In this document: in pieces, positions 10,555-18,952 of the stretch
Position numbering within the stretch: the first letter of the stretch is position 1
How the letters are laid out: the number at the start of each line of letters is the position of its first letter
Source: Caulobacter endophyticus
GTDB taxonomy: Bacteria > Pseudomonadota > Alphaproteobacteria > Caulobacterales > Caulobacteraceae
DNA: 64,000 bases
Assembly: GCF_003116815.1 (NCBI RefSeq)
Contig: NZ_QDKQ01000024.1
Location: 29,699 to 93,698, forward strand
Direction of reading: 5' to 3'
Made by a program: the position numbers and the translations under genes
The notes under the pieces: generated by a model
The model's input: the letters and a program-made list of their open reading frames with translations, nothing else
Database searches by the model: none
Told to the model about the DNA's origin: nothing

Positions 10555-11226
10555 TTAGCGATGGGCGCCGACGTCTAGCGTATAGCGCGCCACCTCACCG
10601 CGGCGCGCGGCGTTGCGCATCAGATAGACCTCAATCTTGTAGCGGCCGCTCACGCCGGCGCGACCGCGATAGCGGTTTCCGCTCGCCGAGCCGTTGAACA
10701 AAGCCTGGTCGGCGCGCGGCGCTGTGATGTTGAAATAGGCCGATCGGTTCTGGCTCTGCATCGAAACCGTGAGCATCTGACCCGGACGAACGTCCAGCCA
10801 GTAGGTCATAGTCTCGTAGCCCGTGATCACGCCGCGCCGGGTCGCCGAAGATGCGCCGCGCTCGAAGCGGATTTCATCGCTGCGGCCGCTGGCGACCGGG
10901 GCGCCGACCGGGCCTGGCAAGGTGCTGGGCCCAGGCCGGCAATCGGGCGCCGGCGTTGGGGTGATAGCGACCAAGCGGCCGTTGACCACGGCCACCGACA
11001 GGCAAATTTTCCGCCGTTCGTTCCACCAGTAGGTCCACTTGCGATCATCGCCAGCCTGCGTGCGAACATTGACATAGCCACGCGAGGCCAAGGCGCCTTC
11101 TGCTCCGGCGGCCCGCGCGCCGACAAGATCGCGCAGGTCGGACGGCGTATCCTGGGCGGCCGCCGGCGCGGCCATGGCCAGGCCGATCAGGGCGGGGAGG
11201 ATCAAAGTCGTCGCCACTCTACGCAT
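10555..11226 (-). CDS. Secreted protein with WWN-module and PPC-like domain
   Basis: 223 residues. A signal peptide (cleavage after AAPAAAQ, about residue 25) is followed by an about 80-residue module with TPSDLRDLVGARAAG, DDRKWTYWWNERR and TPAPDCR. The same module occurs in the protein at 13311-14084. The C-terminal part (VITGYETMTYWLDVRPGQML...YKIEVYLMRN) looks like a bacterial pre-peptidase C-terminal-type beta-sandwich. Such proteins are sometimes labelled 'DNA breaking-rejoining protein', for which nothing here gives support. Periplasmic; function unknown. Confidence 0.75.
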   Translation of the reverse strand: MRRVATTLILPALIGLAMAAPAAAQDTPSDLRDLVGARAAGAEGALASRGYVNVRTQAGDDRKWTYWWNERRKICLSVAVVNGRLVAITPTPAPDCRPGPSTLPGPVGAPVASGRSDEIRFERGASSATRRGVITGYETMTYWLDVRPGQMLTVSMQSQNRSAYFNITAPRADQALFNGSASGNRYRGRAGVSGRYKIEVYLMRNAARRGEVARYTLDVGAHR

Positions 11227-11256
11227 GGTCGCCTCCAGACAGGACTTTAAAGCCGG

Positions 11257-12363
11257 CTATTCGATCGTCTCGCCGCGAAGGGTCTCGGGCGCCTGCATGG
11301 CCCGCATCCACTTCACGGACCTCACCTTCCAATGGGGATCGGCCTTGCGCAGTTCCGCGAGCAAGCCCTTCAGGTGCTCGGCGCCATAATTGACGTAGAT
11401 GCGGTCTTGCGGCGCGGCCTCGATACGCGCGGCGAGCTGGCGATTGCGGAAGTCCAGGATCACGGGATCGAGGACGGCGGGCTTTTCGCCCTTCGCCTTG
11501 AGGAGCAGTGTCATGGCGCCCCGGCACGTCACGCCCGCTAGGCTCTGGTGGCGCGGATCCCCGTCCTGGGCCCAGGCGAAAAACTGGGTCATGGCGCCGG
11601 CGTCCTTCTTGTCCCGCCGCGTTTCCTCGACCGAAGCCTGGACCTTCTTGGCGAAAGCCGGATCGGCGGCGGCCAGGCGCTCGTACTCCTGCTTCAGCTG
11701 CAGGGTGGTGACGTCTGCGGCGACATGCCGGTCGGGGTGTTCGAGGATCTGCGGCTTGAGCAGCTGGAAGTAGTCGCCTTGGAACGTCAGGCCGCAGACC
11801 TTGCTCATGGCCTTGTATTCGTCGTTCAGGCTGCCGCCGCCGGCGACCACGTCGCGGAAGAAGGCGTCGCCTGCTGGATCGGGGCGGACCCCTTCGTAGT
11901 AGATAACATAGCCGTCGCTGAGCGCGTGCTCGAGATCGTAGATCATTGCCTTATAGAAGGGCTCTGAGCCGACGTGCACCGCGCCCTGGAAGAGTACGGT
12001 CTTCTTTCCGTTCGACAGCACCGCTTGGGGCGCGAGCAGCGGATCAAGGCCCACGACGATCGCCAGGGCGTAGAGCGGCGCCGCCGCCAGAATCGAGAAC
12101 GCGAAGGCCAAGGCGAGCGCGCATCTGATCCAAGCCCGGAGCAGCGACCGACGCCGCGCGCGATCGAAGATCAGCCGTTCCAGCCACGCCGCCGGCGCGG
12201 CCACCAGCGCCGCGAGCGCCAGCACGCCTGGCAAGACCAACGGATGAAGGCCGAGCAGGACGGGCAAGGCGAGCAGGAAGCCGGCGCCGAACAGAAACCA
12301 GATAACGGTGGCGATCCGCTGGCCGAGATTCAGCCGGCCGCTGTCGTCGTTCACGCTCGTCAT
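11257..12363 (-). CDS. Membrane protein with TraB-like domain
   Basis: 368 residues. The N-terminal about 120 residues contain four hydrophobic segments (about 18-36, 42-60, 80-98, 102-114). The remainder is soluble and starts VLFQGAVHVGSEPFYKAM, with YYEGVRPD and a late YVNYGAEHLKGLLAELRK. The His in GAVH, the Glu in YEG and the GAEHL motif are arranged like the TraB/PrgY/TIKI group of metal-dependent proteases. That assignment is by pattern only. It is divergent from a membrane-protein gene and lies between the two WWN-module genes. Confidence 0.6.
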   Translation of the reverse strand: MTSVNDDSGRLNLGQRIATVIWFLFGAGFLLALPVLLGLHPLVLPGVLALAALVAAPAAWLERLIFDRARRRSLLRAWIRCALALAFAFSILAAAPLYALAIVVGLDPLLAPQAVLSNGKKTVLFQGAVHVGSEPFYKAMIYDLEHALSDGYVIYYEGVRPDPAGDAFFRDVVAGGGSLNDEYKAMSKVCGLTFQGDYFQLLKPQILEHPDRHVAADVTTLQLKQEYERLAAADPAFAKKVQASVEETRRDKKDAGAMTQFFAWAQDGDPRHQSLAGVTCRGAMTLLLKAKGEKPAVLDPVILDFRNRQLAARIEAAPQDRIYVNYGAEHLKGLLAELRKADPHWKVRSVKWMRAMQAPETLRGETIE

Positions 12364-12485
12364 GTTCCCTCGCGATGGCGCTCAACCTTTCCGCGTCAAG
12401 CTTTCAAAGCCAAGCGCGATCTGGGATTGTCGCCGAAAATTCCCGCTTGGACCCGCGCTTCGTGCAGATGAACAAGGCCAGCTCG

Positions 12486-13160
12486 ATGGATTTCATGCGT
12501 ATCCTCCGCTCGCTGGAGGAGTTCCTCTATGAGGTGATGACCTGGCTGGTGTTCTATCCTCGCACCTTGTTGAGGACCGCGCTTCACCCCATCGAGATCT
12601 TGGACTATTCGCGCGCCGAGCTGCGCAAGGCCGAGGACGACCAGTACCAGGAGACGATCAGCGCTCCGCTCTTCCTGATGCTGAGCTTGGTCATATCGCA
12701 CGGCGTCGAACTGGCCCTGCATCTGCACCCCTTCGCCAATGTCGGCCACGGCGCCGAAAAGCTCGTCGGTTCCGACCAGAATCTGATCATCCTGCGCTCG
12801 CTGATGTTTGCGGTCTTTCCGCTCATGTTCGCGCTGGAACAGGTGCGGGACGCCAAGCAGACGCTGACCCGAAAGAGCCTGCGCGGGCCGTTCTACGGCG
12901 AGTGCTATCCCGCCTCGGTGTTCTGTCTGGTGTTCGGGATCGGCGGAACCATCGACCAGGCCTGGCCGGACAAGCGCGCCGCCGGCTGGGCGATCATGGC
13001 CGTGGCGATCGTCTGGTACCTTCTGGTGCAGATCGTCTGGCTCAAGCGCTTCAATGATCGCTGGTCGCGCGCCATCGGTGTCGCCGTGCTCTGCTTCCTG
13101 AAGGCGTCGATGGTCGTGTTCATCGTCGCCGTCGCCGTGAGCCTGGCGATCCTCGGATGA
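12486..13160 (+). CDS. Multi-pass inner membrane protein
   Basis: About 224 residues from ATG 12486 (AAGG eight bases upstream); ATG 12468 is in frame as an alternative. It has an N-terminal amphipathic region (RSLEEFLYEVMTWLVFYPRTLLRTALHP) and about five hydrophobic segments, ending in VVFIVAVAVSLAILG. It resembles Yip1-type or small permease-like membrane proteins without a clear transport signature. It is divergently transcribed from the TraB-like gene and followed immediately by a perfect hairpin. Confidence 0.7.
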   Translation: MDFMRILRSLEEFLYEVMTWLVFYPRTLLRTALHPIEILDYSRAELRKAEDDQYQETISAPLFLMLSLVISHGVELALHLHPFANVGHGAEKLVGSDQNLIILRSLMFAVFPLMFALEQVRDAKQTLTRKSLRGPFYGECYPASVFCLVFGIGGTIDQAWPDKRAAGWAIMAVAIVWYLLVQIVWLKRFNDRWSRAIGVAVLCFLKASMVVFIVAVAVSLAILG

Positions 13161-13188
13161 GGGTCGGACGCGTCAGAGCGTCCGACCC
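13161..13188 (+). terminator. Perfect 11-bp stem terminator-like hairpin
   Basis: GGGTCGGACGC (13161-13171) pairs with GCGTCCGACCC (13178-13188) across a six-base loop. It starts at the base after the TGA of the membrane-protein gene. No T-run follows. Confidence 0.6.
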
Positions 13189-13197
13189 GCAAGGCCG

Positions 13198-13313
13198 CTA
13201 GAGCTTTTTAGCTCTCACATGGAAGCATGTGAGGCGTCTAAAAGCGCTCTAAATCAAACGCTTAGAGCGCGCTGGTCGGCGAAGCCGCTCGCGCTTTCGC
13301 CTAACGCGCTCTA
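13198..13313. repeat. Nested inverted repeats in a convergent intergenic region
   Basis: An outer imperfect pair (CTAGAGCTTTTTAG near 13198 with CTAAAAGCGCTCTA at 13238-13251) encloses a perfect 8-bp stem CTCACATG/CATGTGAG at 13214-13233 with a GAAG loop. A further stem TAGAGCGCG/CGCGCTCTA reaches the TAG of the next gene at 13311-13313. Together they form a strongly structured block between two convergent genes, likely a bidirectional terminator or an intergenic repeat element. Confidence 0.55.
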
Positions 13314-14084
13314 GAATTTGCGATCGCCGTCAAGCGGATCACAGGTCCCATTGAACTTGGTCAGGCCGTCGAGCACGATCCGGCCGGCGCGGCGGTCGAT
13401 GGTCAGCTTGGGACGATTGGCGCCGTTGAGCTTGAACTGGCCTCGGATCATGTCGCGGTCGATGCTGAGGTTGCTAATCTCGTACCAGCCGCCGTCGCTA
13501 TTGGAATGGATCGGCGGGAGCATGCTCTTGGCCGGCCGGATCCGGCCGCGGCCGCCGTCGATCTCGACGGTCACCGATGTGTCGTAATCCTGGCGGGTAA
13601 GCTCATAGCCGCTCTTGGGCACGTAGCGCCGCTTGTCGCTGTCCCACTCGTAGCCCGAGCGGTACTGGTTGGTCAGCTTCTGGCCCTCTCCGTAGCAAAC
13701 GAGCGCAATATGCTCGCGATAGTCGCCGCCGGCGCCGCCATAGCCGAATTCAGGCGGGCGATAGCCGCCGCCGCTCGCGCCACCCCCGCGACGGCAGTCG
13801 GGCGCCGGCGTCGAGACGATGGAGTCATAGCGTCCGCCGACGGTGCTCACCGACAGGCAGACGCCGCGCCGGTCATTCCACCAGTAGGTCCATTTGCGAT
13901 CGTCGCTCGACTGCACGCCCGTGTTGACGTAGCCGCGCGCGGCCAGTTCGGCCTCGCCGCCGGCGGCGCGGGCGCCGACGAGGTCGCGAACGTCCGACGG
14001 CGTCACTTGAGCCGCGGCCGAGTGCGCCCAAAGGACCGCAACGCCGAAAGTCGCCGCCGCGATCATGGAGTAAGACAGCTTCAT
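13311..14084 (-). CDS. Secreted protein with WWN-module, paralogue
   Basis: 257 residues from ATG 14084, placed six bases after GGAGGT; an adjacent ATG at 14087 is too close. Signal peptide cleaved near AHSAAAQ. The first about 80 mature residues repeat the module of the 10555-11226 protein (TPSDVRDLVGARAAG, DDRKWTYWWNDRR, TPAPDCR), then a Gly-rich linker. The different C-terminal domain is rich in beta-type motifs (SVTVEIDGGRGRIRPAKSML, GQFKLNGANRPKLTIDRRAG). Periplasmic; function unknown. Confidence 0.75.
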   Translation of the reverse strand: MKLSYSMIAAATFGVAVLWAHSAAAQVTPSDVRDLVGARAAGGEAELAARGYVNTGVQSSDDRKWTYWWNDRRGVCLSVSTVGGRYDSIVSTPAPDCRRGGGASGGGYRPPEFGYGGAGGDYREHIALVCYGEGQKLTNQYRSGYEWDSDKRRYVPKSGYELTRQDYDTSVTVEIDGGRGRIRPAKSMLPPIHSNSDGGWYEISNLSIDRDMIRGQFKLNGANRPKLTIDRRAGRIVLDGLTKFNGTCDPLDGDRKF

Positions 14085-14581
14085 CATTGGACCTCCGAAC
14101 GCCCGCACCGATAGACGCGGTTCATGACGGCTCGATATCGTCAACTAAAGGTTGGCTTCAGAGCGACGTCAAACCTTGATTACGGATGATCGAGAGGAGC
14201 CGCCAACGAGGCTTTCATCCCTATAGCCTTCTGGTGTGTACCGATCCGAAGATCAGACGCCGGCCGGGGCGCGCCAGACCGCGCCAAAGGTTGCGGCCAG
14301 ATATGGCGCAATTGAACATGGCGAGATCGCGGACTCGCCCGTTTGCTTTGAGCTAATGGCGTATTCCCCATATGCGCCTGGGCTTGAATGGCGGCTTGAG
14401 GCCGATAATGCGGCCTGTGTTCCAAGGACGCTTAGGTGGAAGGAAGAGGTCAAGTTGGGCCATGTCCGCCTCCTGCGGATTGGCTGCTCCCCTCACGTCA
14501 TTCCACCACGCGCGCGGTTGGGGTCCGCGTCATAACCCCTGGTGCATGGATTGGCGGCCCGTGAGCGCCTGCCTCGTGCCG
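14085..14581. other. Gene-poor stretch upstream of the secreted protein
   Basis: Contains the promoter region of the 13311-14084 gene. Several short open frames exist on both strands but none has a convincing ribosome site, codon pattern or recognised domain. It may hold decayed genes. Confidence 0.5.
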
Positions 14582-14788
14582 CTAGATGGCGAAGCCGTGC
14601 TCGCCTTCGACCCGGATTTGGCAGGCATGGCCTTCCCCCATGCGCTCGCGAGCTCGGCGGGCGGCCGAAGCCTTGGCGATATCCTTGTCGGGCGACGCAC
14701 CAAAGAAGAGGCCGGCTTCCTCGGCCGCCCATAGGCCGTCGTTGCGGCAAACCGTAATGACGATGCGATCGATGGGGGGCTGTTTCAT
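14582..14788 (-). CDS. Small DUF2188-like protein
   Basis: 68 residues preceded by AAGGAC five bases before the ATG. The pattern IVITVCRNDGLWAAEEAGLFFGASPDKDIAKASAARRARE resembles the small DUF2188-type fold (a Trp after a polar beta turn, then a helix with alternating Ala). Function unknown. First of several very small genes on this strand. Confidence 0.6.
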   Translation of the reverse strand: MKQPPIDRIVITVCRNDGLWAAEEAGLFFGASPDKDIAKASAARRARERMGEGHACQIRVEGEHGFAI

Positions 14789-14829
14789 GGATGTCCTTTA
14801 TCGGCGTTCGCTAGGGGGCGGCGATCGCG

Positions 14830-15012
14830 CTACGCGTTGCGAGGCCGGGAGGGGCGCGAGGCATTGAACGCGTCGTTGGAAAAGCGCCGCCCAAGCTCGT
14901 CGGCCAAGCCGCCGACCTGGGAGGTGACGTCGTTCAACTGCCGCTGGAGTTCATCGCAGCGCTGACGAAGCTGGTCACACTCGTCGCGAATGCGTTGGAT
15001 GTCTTCGCCCAT
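14830..15012 (-). CDS. Small coiled-coil protein
   Basis: 60 residues from ATG 15012 (MGEDIQRIRDECDQLRQR). Heptad-like spacing of Ile/Leu through about residues 4-40 (CDELQRQLNDVTSQVGGLADEL) predicts a coiled coil, followed by a basic tail. An extended frame to 15114 reads through less likely sequence. No family recognised. Confidence 0.55.
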   Translation of the reverse strand: MGEDIQRIRDECDQLRQRCDELQRQLNDVTSQVGGLADELGRRFSNDAFNASRPSRPRNA

Positions 15013-15047
15013 AGGCTGTCTTGCTCTCCGGCTTTGCGGTTGTTGCT

Positions 15048-15329
15048 TCAGCCTCGGCCGTGTTGATCCTGGCGCCTGCCAAGATAGTTCAGGCCGTCGC
15101 TGGTCGGCCGCCATCCGCCACGGCCATGGTGTGCAAGGCCCCGCCCGGCCAGCTCTTGAGCGTCTCGGATATTGACCGCGTCGAGCGCGCCGGTGCGCAG
15201 CCGGCGTTCCAGTTGGCGCAGCGCCCGGTAGGCGCCTTGCGAAATCTGGTTCGGGCCGACCTCGTGTTCCGCCTCCTGAACGAGGCTCAGCCCCAGGGGG
15301 GCGTCGGTGACGTCTACGGGCTCAACCAT
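15048..15329 (-). CDS. Small hypothetical protein
   Basis: 93 residues with AGGAG eight bases before the ATG. It contains a helical segment (YRALRQLERRLRTG) and ends in a basic Gly/Arg-rich stretch that includes RGGWRPTSDGLNYLGRR, reminiscent of a winged-helix wing, though this is only suggestive. It is placed between two other tiny genes on the same strand. Confidence 0.55.
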   Translation of the reverse strand: MVEPVDVTDAPLGLSLVQEAEHEVGPNQISQGAYRALRQLERRLRTGALDAVNIRDAQELAGRGLAHHGRGGWRPTSDGLNYLGRRQDQHGRG

Positions 15330-15351
15330 CTTTGGCTCCTGTCTCGCCGGT

Positions 15352-15606
15352 CTATCGGCGGGCCTGATGGCTGGGGCGCAAGGATGGCCCCCGGCCCGCG
15401 CGCAGCCGCGCGATCAGCGAGCGGCGAAGATCGCGGCCACGGGCGGCCATCGGGCGCGCATCCGACGGCGCGGCGAAGGCGGCGATCAGGGTCTCATGGA
15501 CAAGGAAGCGCGCCGCGTTTCGGTCGGGCAGAAGCCGATCGGCCAGGCGCTGCAGGTTCTCGGACAAGATCACGACTTGGAGATTGCGCTGGGGGTGAGG
15601 CAGCAT
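15352..15606 (-). CDS. 84-residue protein with sigma-region-2-like helix
   Basis: The ATG at 15606 follows AGGAAGGA by eight bases, a strong site. Residues 14-42 (LSENLQRLADRLLPDRNAARFLVHETLI) resemble the core-binding helices of ECF sigma region 2 ('...L..D...A.DLVQETL...'), but the characteristic acidic residues are partly replaced (His-Glu-Thr instead of Gln-Glu-Thr) and no region 4 follows. It could be a truncated sigma homologue, an anti-sigma-binding decoy, or an unrelated helical protein. Confidence 0.55.
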   Translation of the reverse strand: MLPHPQRNLQVVILSENLQRLADRLLPDRNAARFLVHETLIAAFAAPSDARPMAARGRDLRRSLIARLRAGRGPSLRPSHQARR

Positions 15607-15860
15607 CTGGGCTTTTCCTTCCTGAAGAGGTTGAAACCGAGTGATGCGTCCTTGCCTTAGAAGGATTTACCAGCGATCCCGTTCAAATTTCGGCAATGTT
15701 TCGGCGCGACGGAAAAATCATCGCTGCGCCTTCTATTTTCTGACATTACGCCTATATTGAAGAAATGGCCAGACTGGGCCGGCCTATTTATTCACATTTA
15801 TTTTCGAAGGACGCGCTCGAACGGGGCGTGAATGGCGGCGCTGCCGCCTGAAGGGCGTGC

Positions 15861-16643
15861 ATGCGTTTTGAGATCGAAGCCTCCCTCACCTATGATTTCG
15901 CGGCGCCGTGCGAGGTTCTTCTGCTGGTCGAGGCCGCGCATGGACGGTACCAGCAGGTGTCGTCCGATGCGCTCACCTTCTGGCCGCCCGCGCCGGCCAG
16001 GCGCATCGACGATCCGCTGACGGGCGAGCGCCGCACCGTGTTCGCCGCCTCGGGCCGGATCAACGCGCTCTATCGCGCCACGGTCGAGGCGGCGCCGGCC
16101 GACCATGACCTGGCGGGCGCGGCGGAGATGGCGATCGCCGCCCTGCCAAGCGAAGTGTTGCCGTTCCTTAGGGCCAGCCGCTTTAGCCCGTCCGATCGCC
16201 TCATGCGCTTCGTCGAGCGGGAGTTCGGTGAACTGCGGGGCGGTGCGAGGGTCGCCGCGATCCTGGCCTGGATCGCCGACCATGTGGACTATCGCGCCGG
16301 GGTCAGCAACGCGGCGACGACCGCCGTCGACACCCTCATCGATCGCGCCGGGGTCTGCCGCGACTTCAGCCATCTGGCGATCGCGCTCTGCCGGGCCGGC
16401 AACATCCCGGCCCGCGCCGTCAGCGCCTATGCCTGGACGCTGGAGCCGCCCGATCTCCACGCCGTGGCGGAAGTCTATCTGGGTGGGCGGTGGAGGCTGA
16501 TCGACCCTTCCGGTCTGGCTCCGCTCGATGGCCTTGTCCGTGTCGCGACGGGGCGGGACGCCGCCGACATCGCGTTCATGACGATCTTCGGCGCCGCGAC
16601 CCTCGTCGAGCAGCATTTCAGGATCGACAGGGTCGGCGGGTAA
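15861..16643 (+). CDS. Transglutaminase-like cysteine protease-fold protein, type 1
   Basis: 260 residues. The N-terminal half is a beta-rich domain typical of bacterial transglutaminase-like proteins. The catalytic core shows Cys in RAGVCRDFSHLAI, His in PPDLHAVAEVYLGG and Asp in RLIDPSG, so the full triad is present. Such proteins hydrolyse or cross-link amide bonds; substrates are unknown. A small gene starts four bases after its stop, and two more transglutaminase-like genes lie 2-4 kb downstream. Confidence 0.88.
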   Translation: MRFEIEASLTYDFAAPCEVLLLVEAAHGRYQQVSSDALTFWPPAPARRIDDPLTGERRTVFAASGRINALYRATVEAAPADHDLAGAAEMAIAALPSEVLPFLRASRFSPSDRLMRFVEREFGELRGGARVAAILAWIADHVDYRAGVSNAATTAVDTLIDRAGVCRDFSHLAIALCRAGNIPARAVSAYAWTLEPPDLHAVAEVYLGGRWRLIDPSGLAPLDGLVRVATGRDAADIAFMTIFGAATLVEQHFRIDRVGG

Positions 16644-16647
16644 GGTC

Positions 16648-16896
16648 GTGACCCGACCTCGCCGCCGCTCGGCTCTGCCTGATGCGCTCGGGCCGTTCCA
16701 CTATCAGTTTCGGCCCAGTTCCGCCGGTCGCTTCGACGCGGTCCTGATCCGCGCGCCCCTCGGCGCGCCGCTGCCGAGATGCGGCGATGCGATCACGCTG
16801 ACGACCCGCGATTGCTATGACGCCGATTTCGAGGTGACGCAGGTCAATCACAATGGCGAAGGGTGGTGGATCGGGTGCGAGCGCAAGCCGCGATAG
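16648..16896 (+). CDS. Small hypothetical protein downstream of transglutaminase
   Basis: 82 residues with a GTG start at 16648, four bases after the preceding stop. It contains a beta-strand-like pattern (HYQFRPSSAGRFDAVLIRAP, DAITLTTRDCYDADFEVTQV) ending in WWIGCERKPR. No family recognised; co-transcription with the transglutaminase gene is likely. Confidence 0.6.
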   Translation: MTRPRRRSALPDALGPFHYQFRPSSAGRFDAVLIRAPLGAPLPRCGDAITLTTRDCYDADFEVTQVNHNGEGWWIGCERKPR

Positions 16897-17123
16897 CCGC
16901 GCCAGCGCCGCAAAGTTGGCGACTGATCGACTTGGTCGGGGGTTAGGCCCGCCGGACCTTTCGAGGCCTCAGGCTTCGCCAGTCTCGCCGGCGCGCGGGC
17001 GGAACCGCCCTACCCATCGCGCGCGCCTTGGCCTTGCCGTCGCCTTTCAGCGACTTTGGCCGCCTAGACGCGCTCGCGCTCGCTGCGTACGTGCTCGCGC
17101 GTTTGGCGGCCGCGGCGTCAAGC

Positions 17124-17474
17124 CTAGCGCCGCGCCTGGCGAGCGGCGTAGCGCGCATCGCGCTTGGCCTTGGCTTCGGCGGCGGAGAGCACCTTGCGCT
17201 CGCCGTGCTTGGCGCCTGGCGCCTCGGCTTCCAGGTCGGCGATCGCCCGGGCGGCCGCTTCCTGGTCCGCGAGTGTAGCGGCCTTACGTACTGCCTTGGT
17301 CTCGGCCCGGTCGTTCCGGACCTGTTTGAGGTGCGCCGCGCGCTCGCCGGCGCGGTCGATCGGCCCGATCGCCGGCTGCGAGGGCTTGGGCTTGAACGCG
17401 GCGATCAGGACGCGGCGGGCAGCGGCCGCGGCCGATAGGCGATCGGCGAAATTGTCATGGGGAGCGTTGGCCAT
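17124..17474 (-). CDS. DUF6481-like basic helical protein
   Basis: 116 residues from ATG 17474 (a longer frame to 17495 adds seven residues). The opening DNFADRLSAAAAARRVLIAAFKPK fits DUF6481-type proteins, small Lys/Arg/Ala-rich helical proteins common in Caulobacterales and sphingomonads. The remainder is charged helix (AETKAVRKAATLADQEAAAR). Function unknown. It follows the cold-shock gene on the same strand after 60 bp, a recurring neighbour arrangement for such proteins as far as I recall. Confidence 0.7.
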   Translation of the reverse strand: MANAPHDNFADRLSAAAAARRVLIAAFKPKPSQPAIGPIDRAGERAAHLKQVRNDRAETKAVRKAATLADQEAAARAIADLEAEAPGAKHGERKVLSAAEAKAKRDARYAARQARR

Positions 17475-17534
17475 GAAGGCTTTCGTCTGGAGCAAAGGGC
17501 GTTCTCCGCGCCATGCGGCGCGGAGAACGACAGC

Positions 17535-17744
17535 TTAGGCGGCCTGGAGCTGGCCGGCCGACGTCTTGCCGCTGCGCTGGTCGCGCTCGAGCTCGAAGCC
17601 GATCTTCTGGCCTTCCTGCAGCGCGCCGAGGGTCGAACGCTCGACGGCCGAGGCGTGGACGAAGACGTCCGGGCCGCCATTGTCGGGTTGGATGAAGCCG
17701 AAGCCCTTGGTGGCGTTGAACCACTTCACAGTGCCAAAGGTCAT
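17535..17744 (-). CDS. Cold-shock domain protein
   Basis: 69 residues, a single cold-shock domain. RNP1 (KGFGFIQ) and RNP2 (VFVHASAV) are intact and WFNATKG opens the fold. It binds single-stranded nucleic acid and acts as an RNA chaperone. Length is standard for CspA. The 420-bp upstream region holds a long possible 5' leader, typical for cold-shock mRNAs. Confidence 0.95.
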   Translation of the reverse strand: MTFGTVKWFNATKGFGFIQPDNGGPDVFVHASAVERSTLGALQEGQKIGFELERDQRSGKTSAGQLQAA

Positions 17745-18164
17745 GAGAACACCTTTCAGGTGCGAGTGTTCTCGCGCGGAAAACCCGACGCGAGATCAAA
17801 ATTCGATGAGGATAAGGGGGCGGACTCGGAGCTCGATCCGGAGATCGAAACCTGGAGAGCAACCGAAGCCAAGGCGATATTCGACACCACAATACTGGCA
17901 TGGCGGCGGCATGATAGCCAGGTGATATTTTATTTTATCTCAAAGCAGGCATCAGTTGGCAGCTGCCACTACTCCAAGCGAGGCGAACCCTGGCAAAAAT
18001 CGCTCTCGGCTCCGCCGCCATTACCGCCGTTTGCGCATCTCCACCGCCACGACGTTCACGGGACACGCATCGAGCGCCGGCCCCGCACTAGACCGACAAC
18101 TTGGGCAGTCAGGACGCTCGGCTGACGGCTCGACGCCAAAAGAACCTGCCCTCCTGGTCGCGCG
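17745..18164. other. Upstream region of the cold-shock gene
   Basis: No convincing gene in 420 bp. It contains an AT-rich tract near 17920-17950 that would suit a promoter, and the long leader expected of a csp mRNA. The rest, up to the end of the formylglutamate amidohydrolase gene, is featureless. Confidence 0.5.
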
Positions 18165-18917
18165 CTACGGCCTTTCCTCAGCGAGCATCATAAGGACGTC
18201 ACCGATCAGGGCCGCCGCGGCGTCCTGCCCAGCCAGATCGGCGAGGAGATCCTGACGCACCTCCAGCTCGAGATAGTCCAGGCCGCGCGGATCCACGTGG
18301 TGCGGGATGGTGAAATCGGTCCCGTCCATCGCATAGGGCGCGTTGTCGCCCACCGCATCCTCCCCCACACGCGCCCTCAGCGCACCGAGCACCGCGGCCG
18401 AGACCATGGAATCGCCCCGGTGCAGAACGCCGTAGCGCCAGGGTCTGGCCAGGCCGGCCAAGGACGGCGTGAAGCTGTGCAGAGACACCACCACCGTCGC
18501 GCCGTGGCCGCCGTCGAGCGTAGCGGCGATCTGGTCGTGATACGGCAAGAAGATTTCCGCGGAGCGACCGCGACGCGACGCCGCATCAAGGTCGTTGTTG
18601 CCCGGGATGACCGTTCCATCGCTGACGGGAGGGATCGAGCCCTCCGAGCCCAGGGCGCGATTGCAGTCGATGACGAGGCGCGAATAGGTCTGGCGGACGA
18701 AGGTCGCGTTCAGCCGCTTCGCCAGGCGCACGCCAAGGCCTTCGACCCCGATGTCACAGGCGATGTGGCGCGCCAGCTCGACATCATCCAGGCCCAGGCG
18801 GTCCAATCGCCGGGGAACGGCGCGACCGGCATGATCGCCCAGCAACAGAAACGGCGAGGAACCGCCCCGATTATCGACAGCCACCGGATCGATGTCGCCT
18901 GCGACCAGCAGCCTCAT
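18165..18917 (-). CDS. N-formylglutamate amidohydrolase family protein
   Basis: About 250 residues from ATG 18917; a TTG at 18953 would extend it and overlap the divergent gene's start. Sequence marks include SPFLLLGDHAGRAVPRRL (metal-binding His in the GDH motif), YSRLVIDCNR, and LHSFTPS. These zinc enzymes cleave N-formylglutamate in histidine breakdown, but family members also act on other amides. No hut gene is nearby; three transglutaminase-like genes are, so another substrate is possible. Confidence 0.82.
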   Translation of the reverse strand: MRLLVAGDIDPVAVDNRGGSSPFLLLGDHAGRAVPRRLDRLGLDDVELARHIACDIGVEGLGVRLAKRLNATFVRQTYSRLVIDCNRALGSEGSIPPVSDGTVIPGNNDLDAASRRGRSAEIFLPYHDQIAATLDGGHGATVVVSLHSFTPSLAGLARPWRYGVLHRGDSMVSAAVLGALRARVGEDAVGDNAPYAMDGTDFTIPHHVDPRGLDYLELEVRQDLLADLAGQDAAAALIGDVLMMLAEERP

Positions 18918-18952
18918 CGACGGATCGTCCCGGCTCAGGTCACGCTGGCTCA

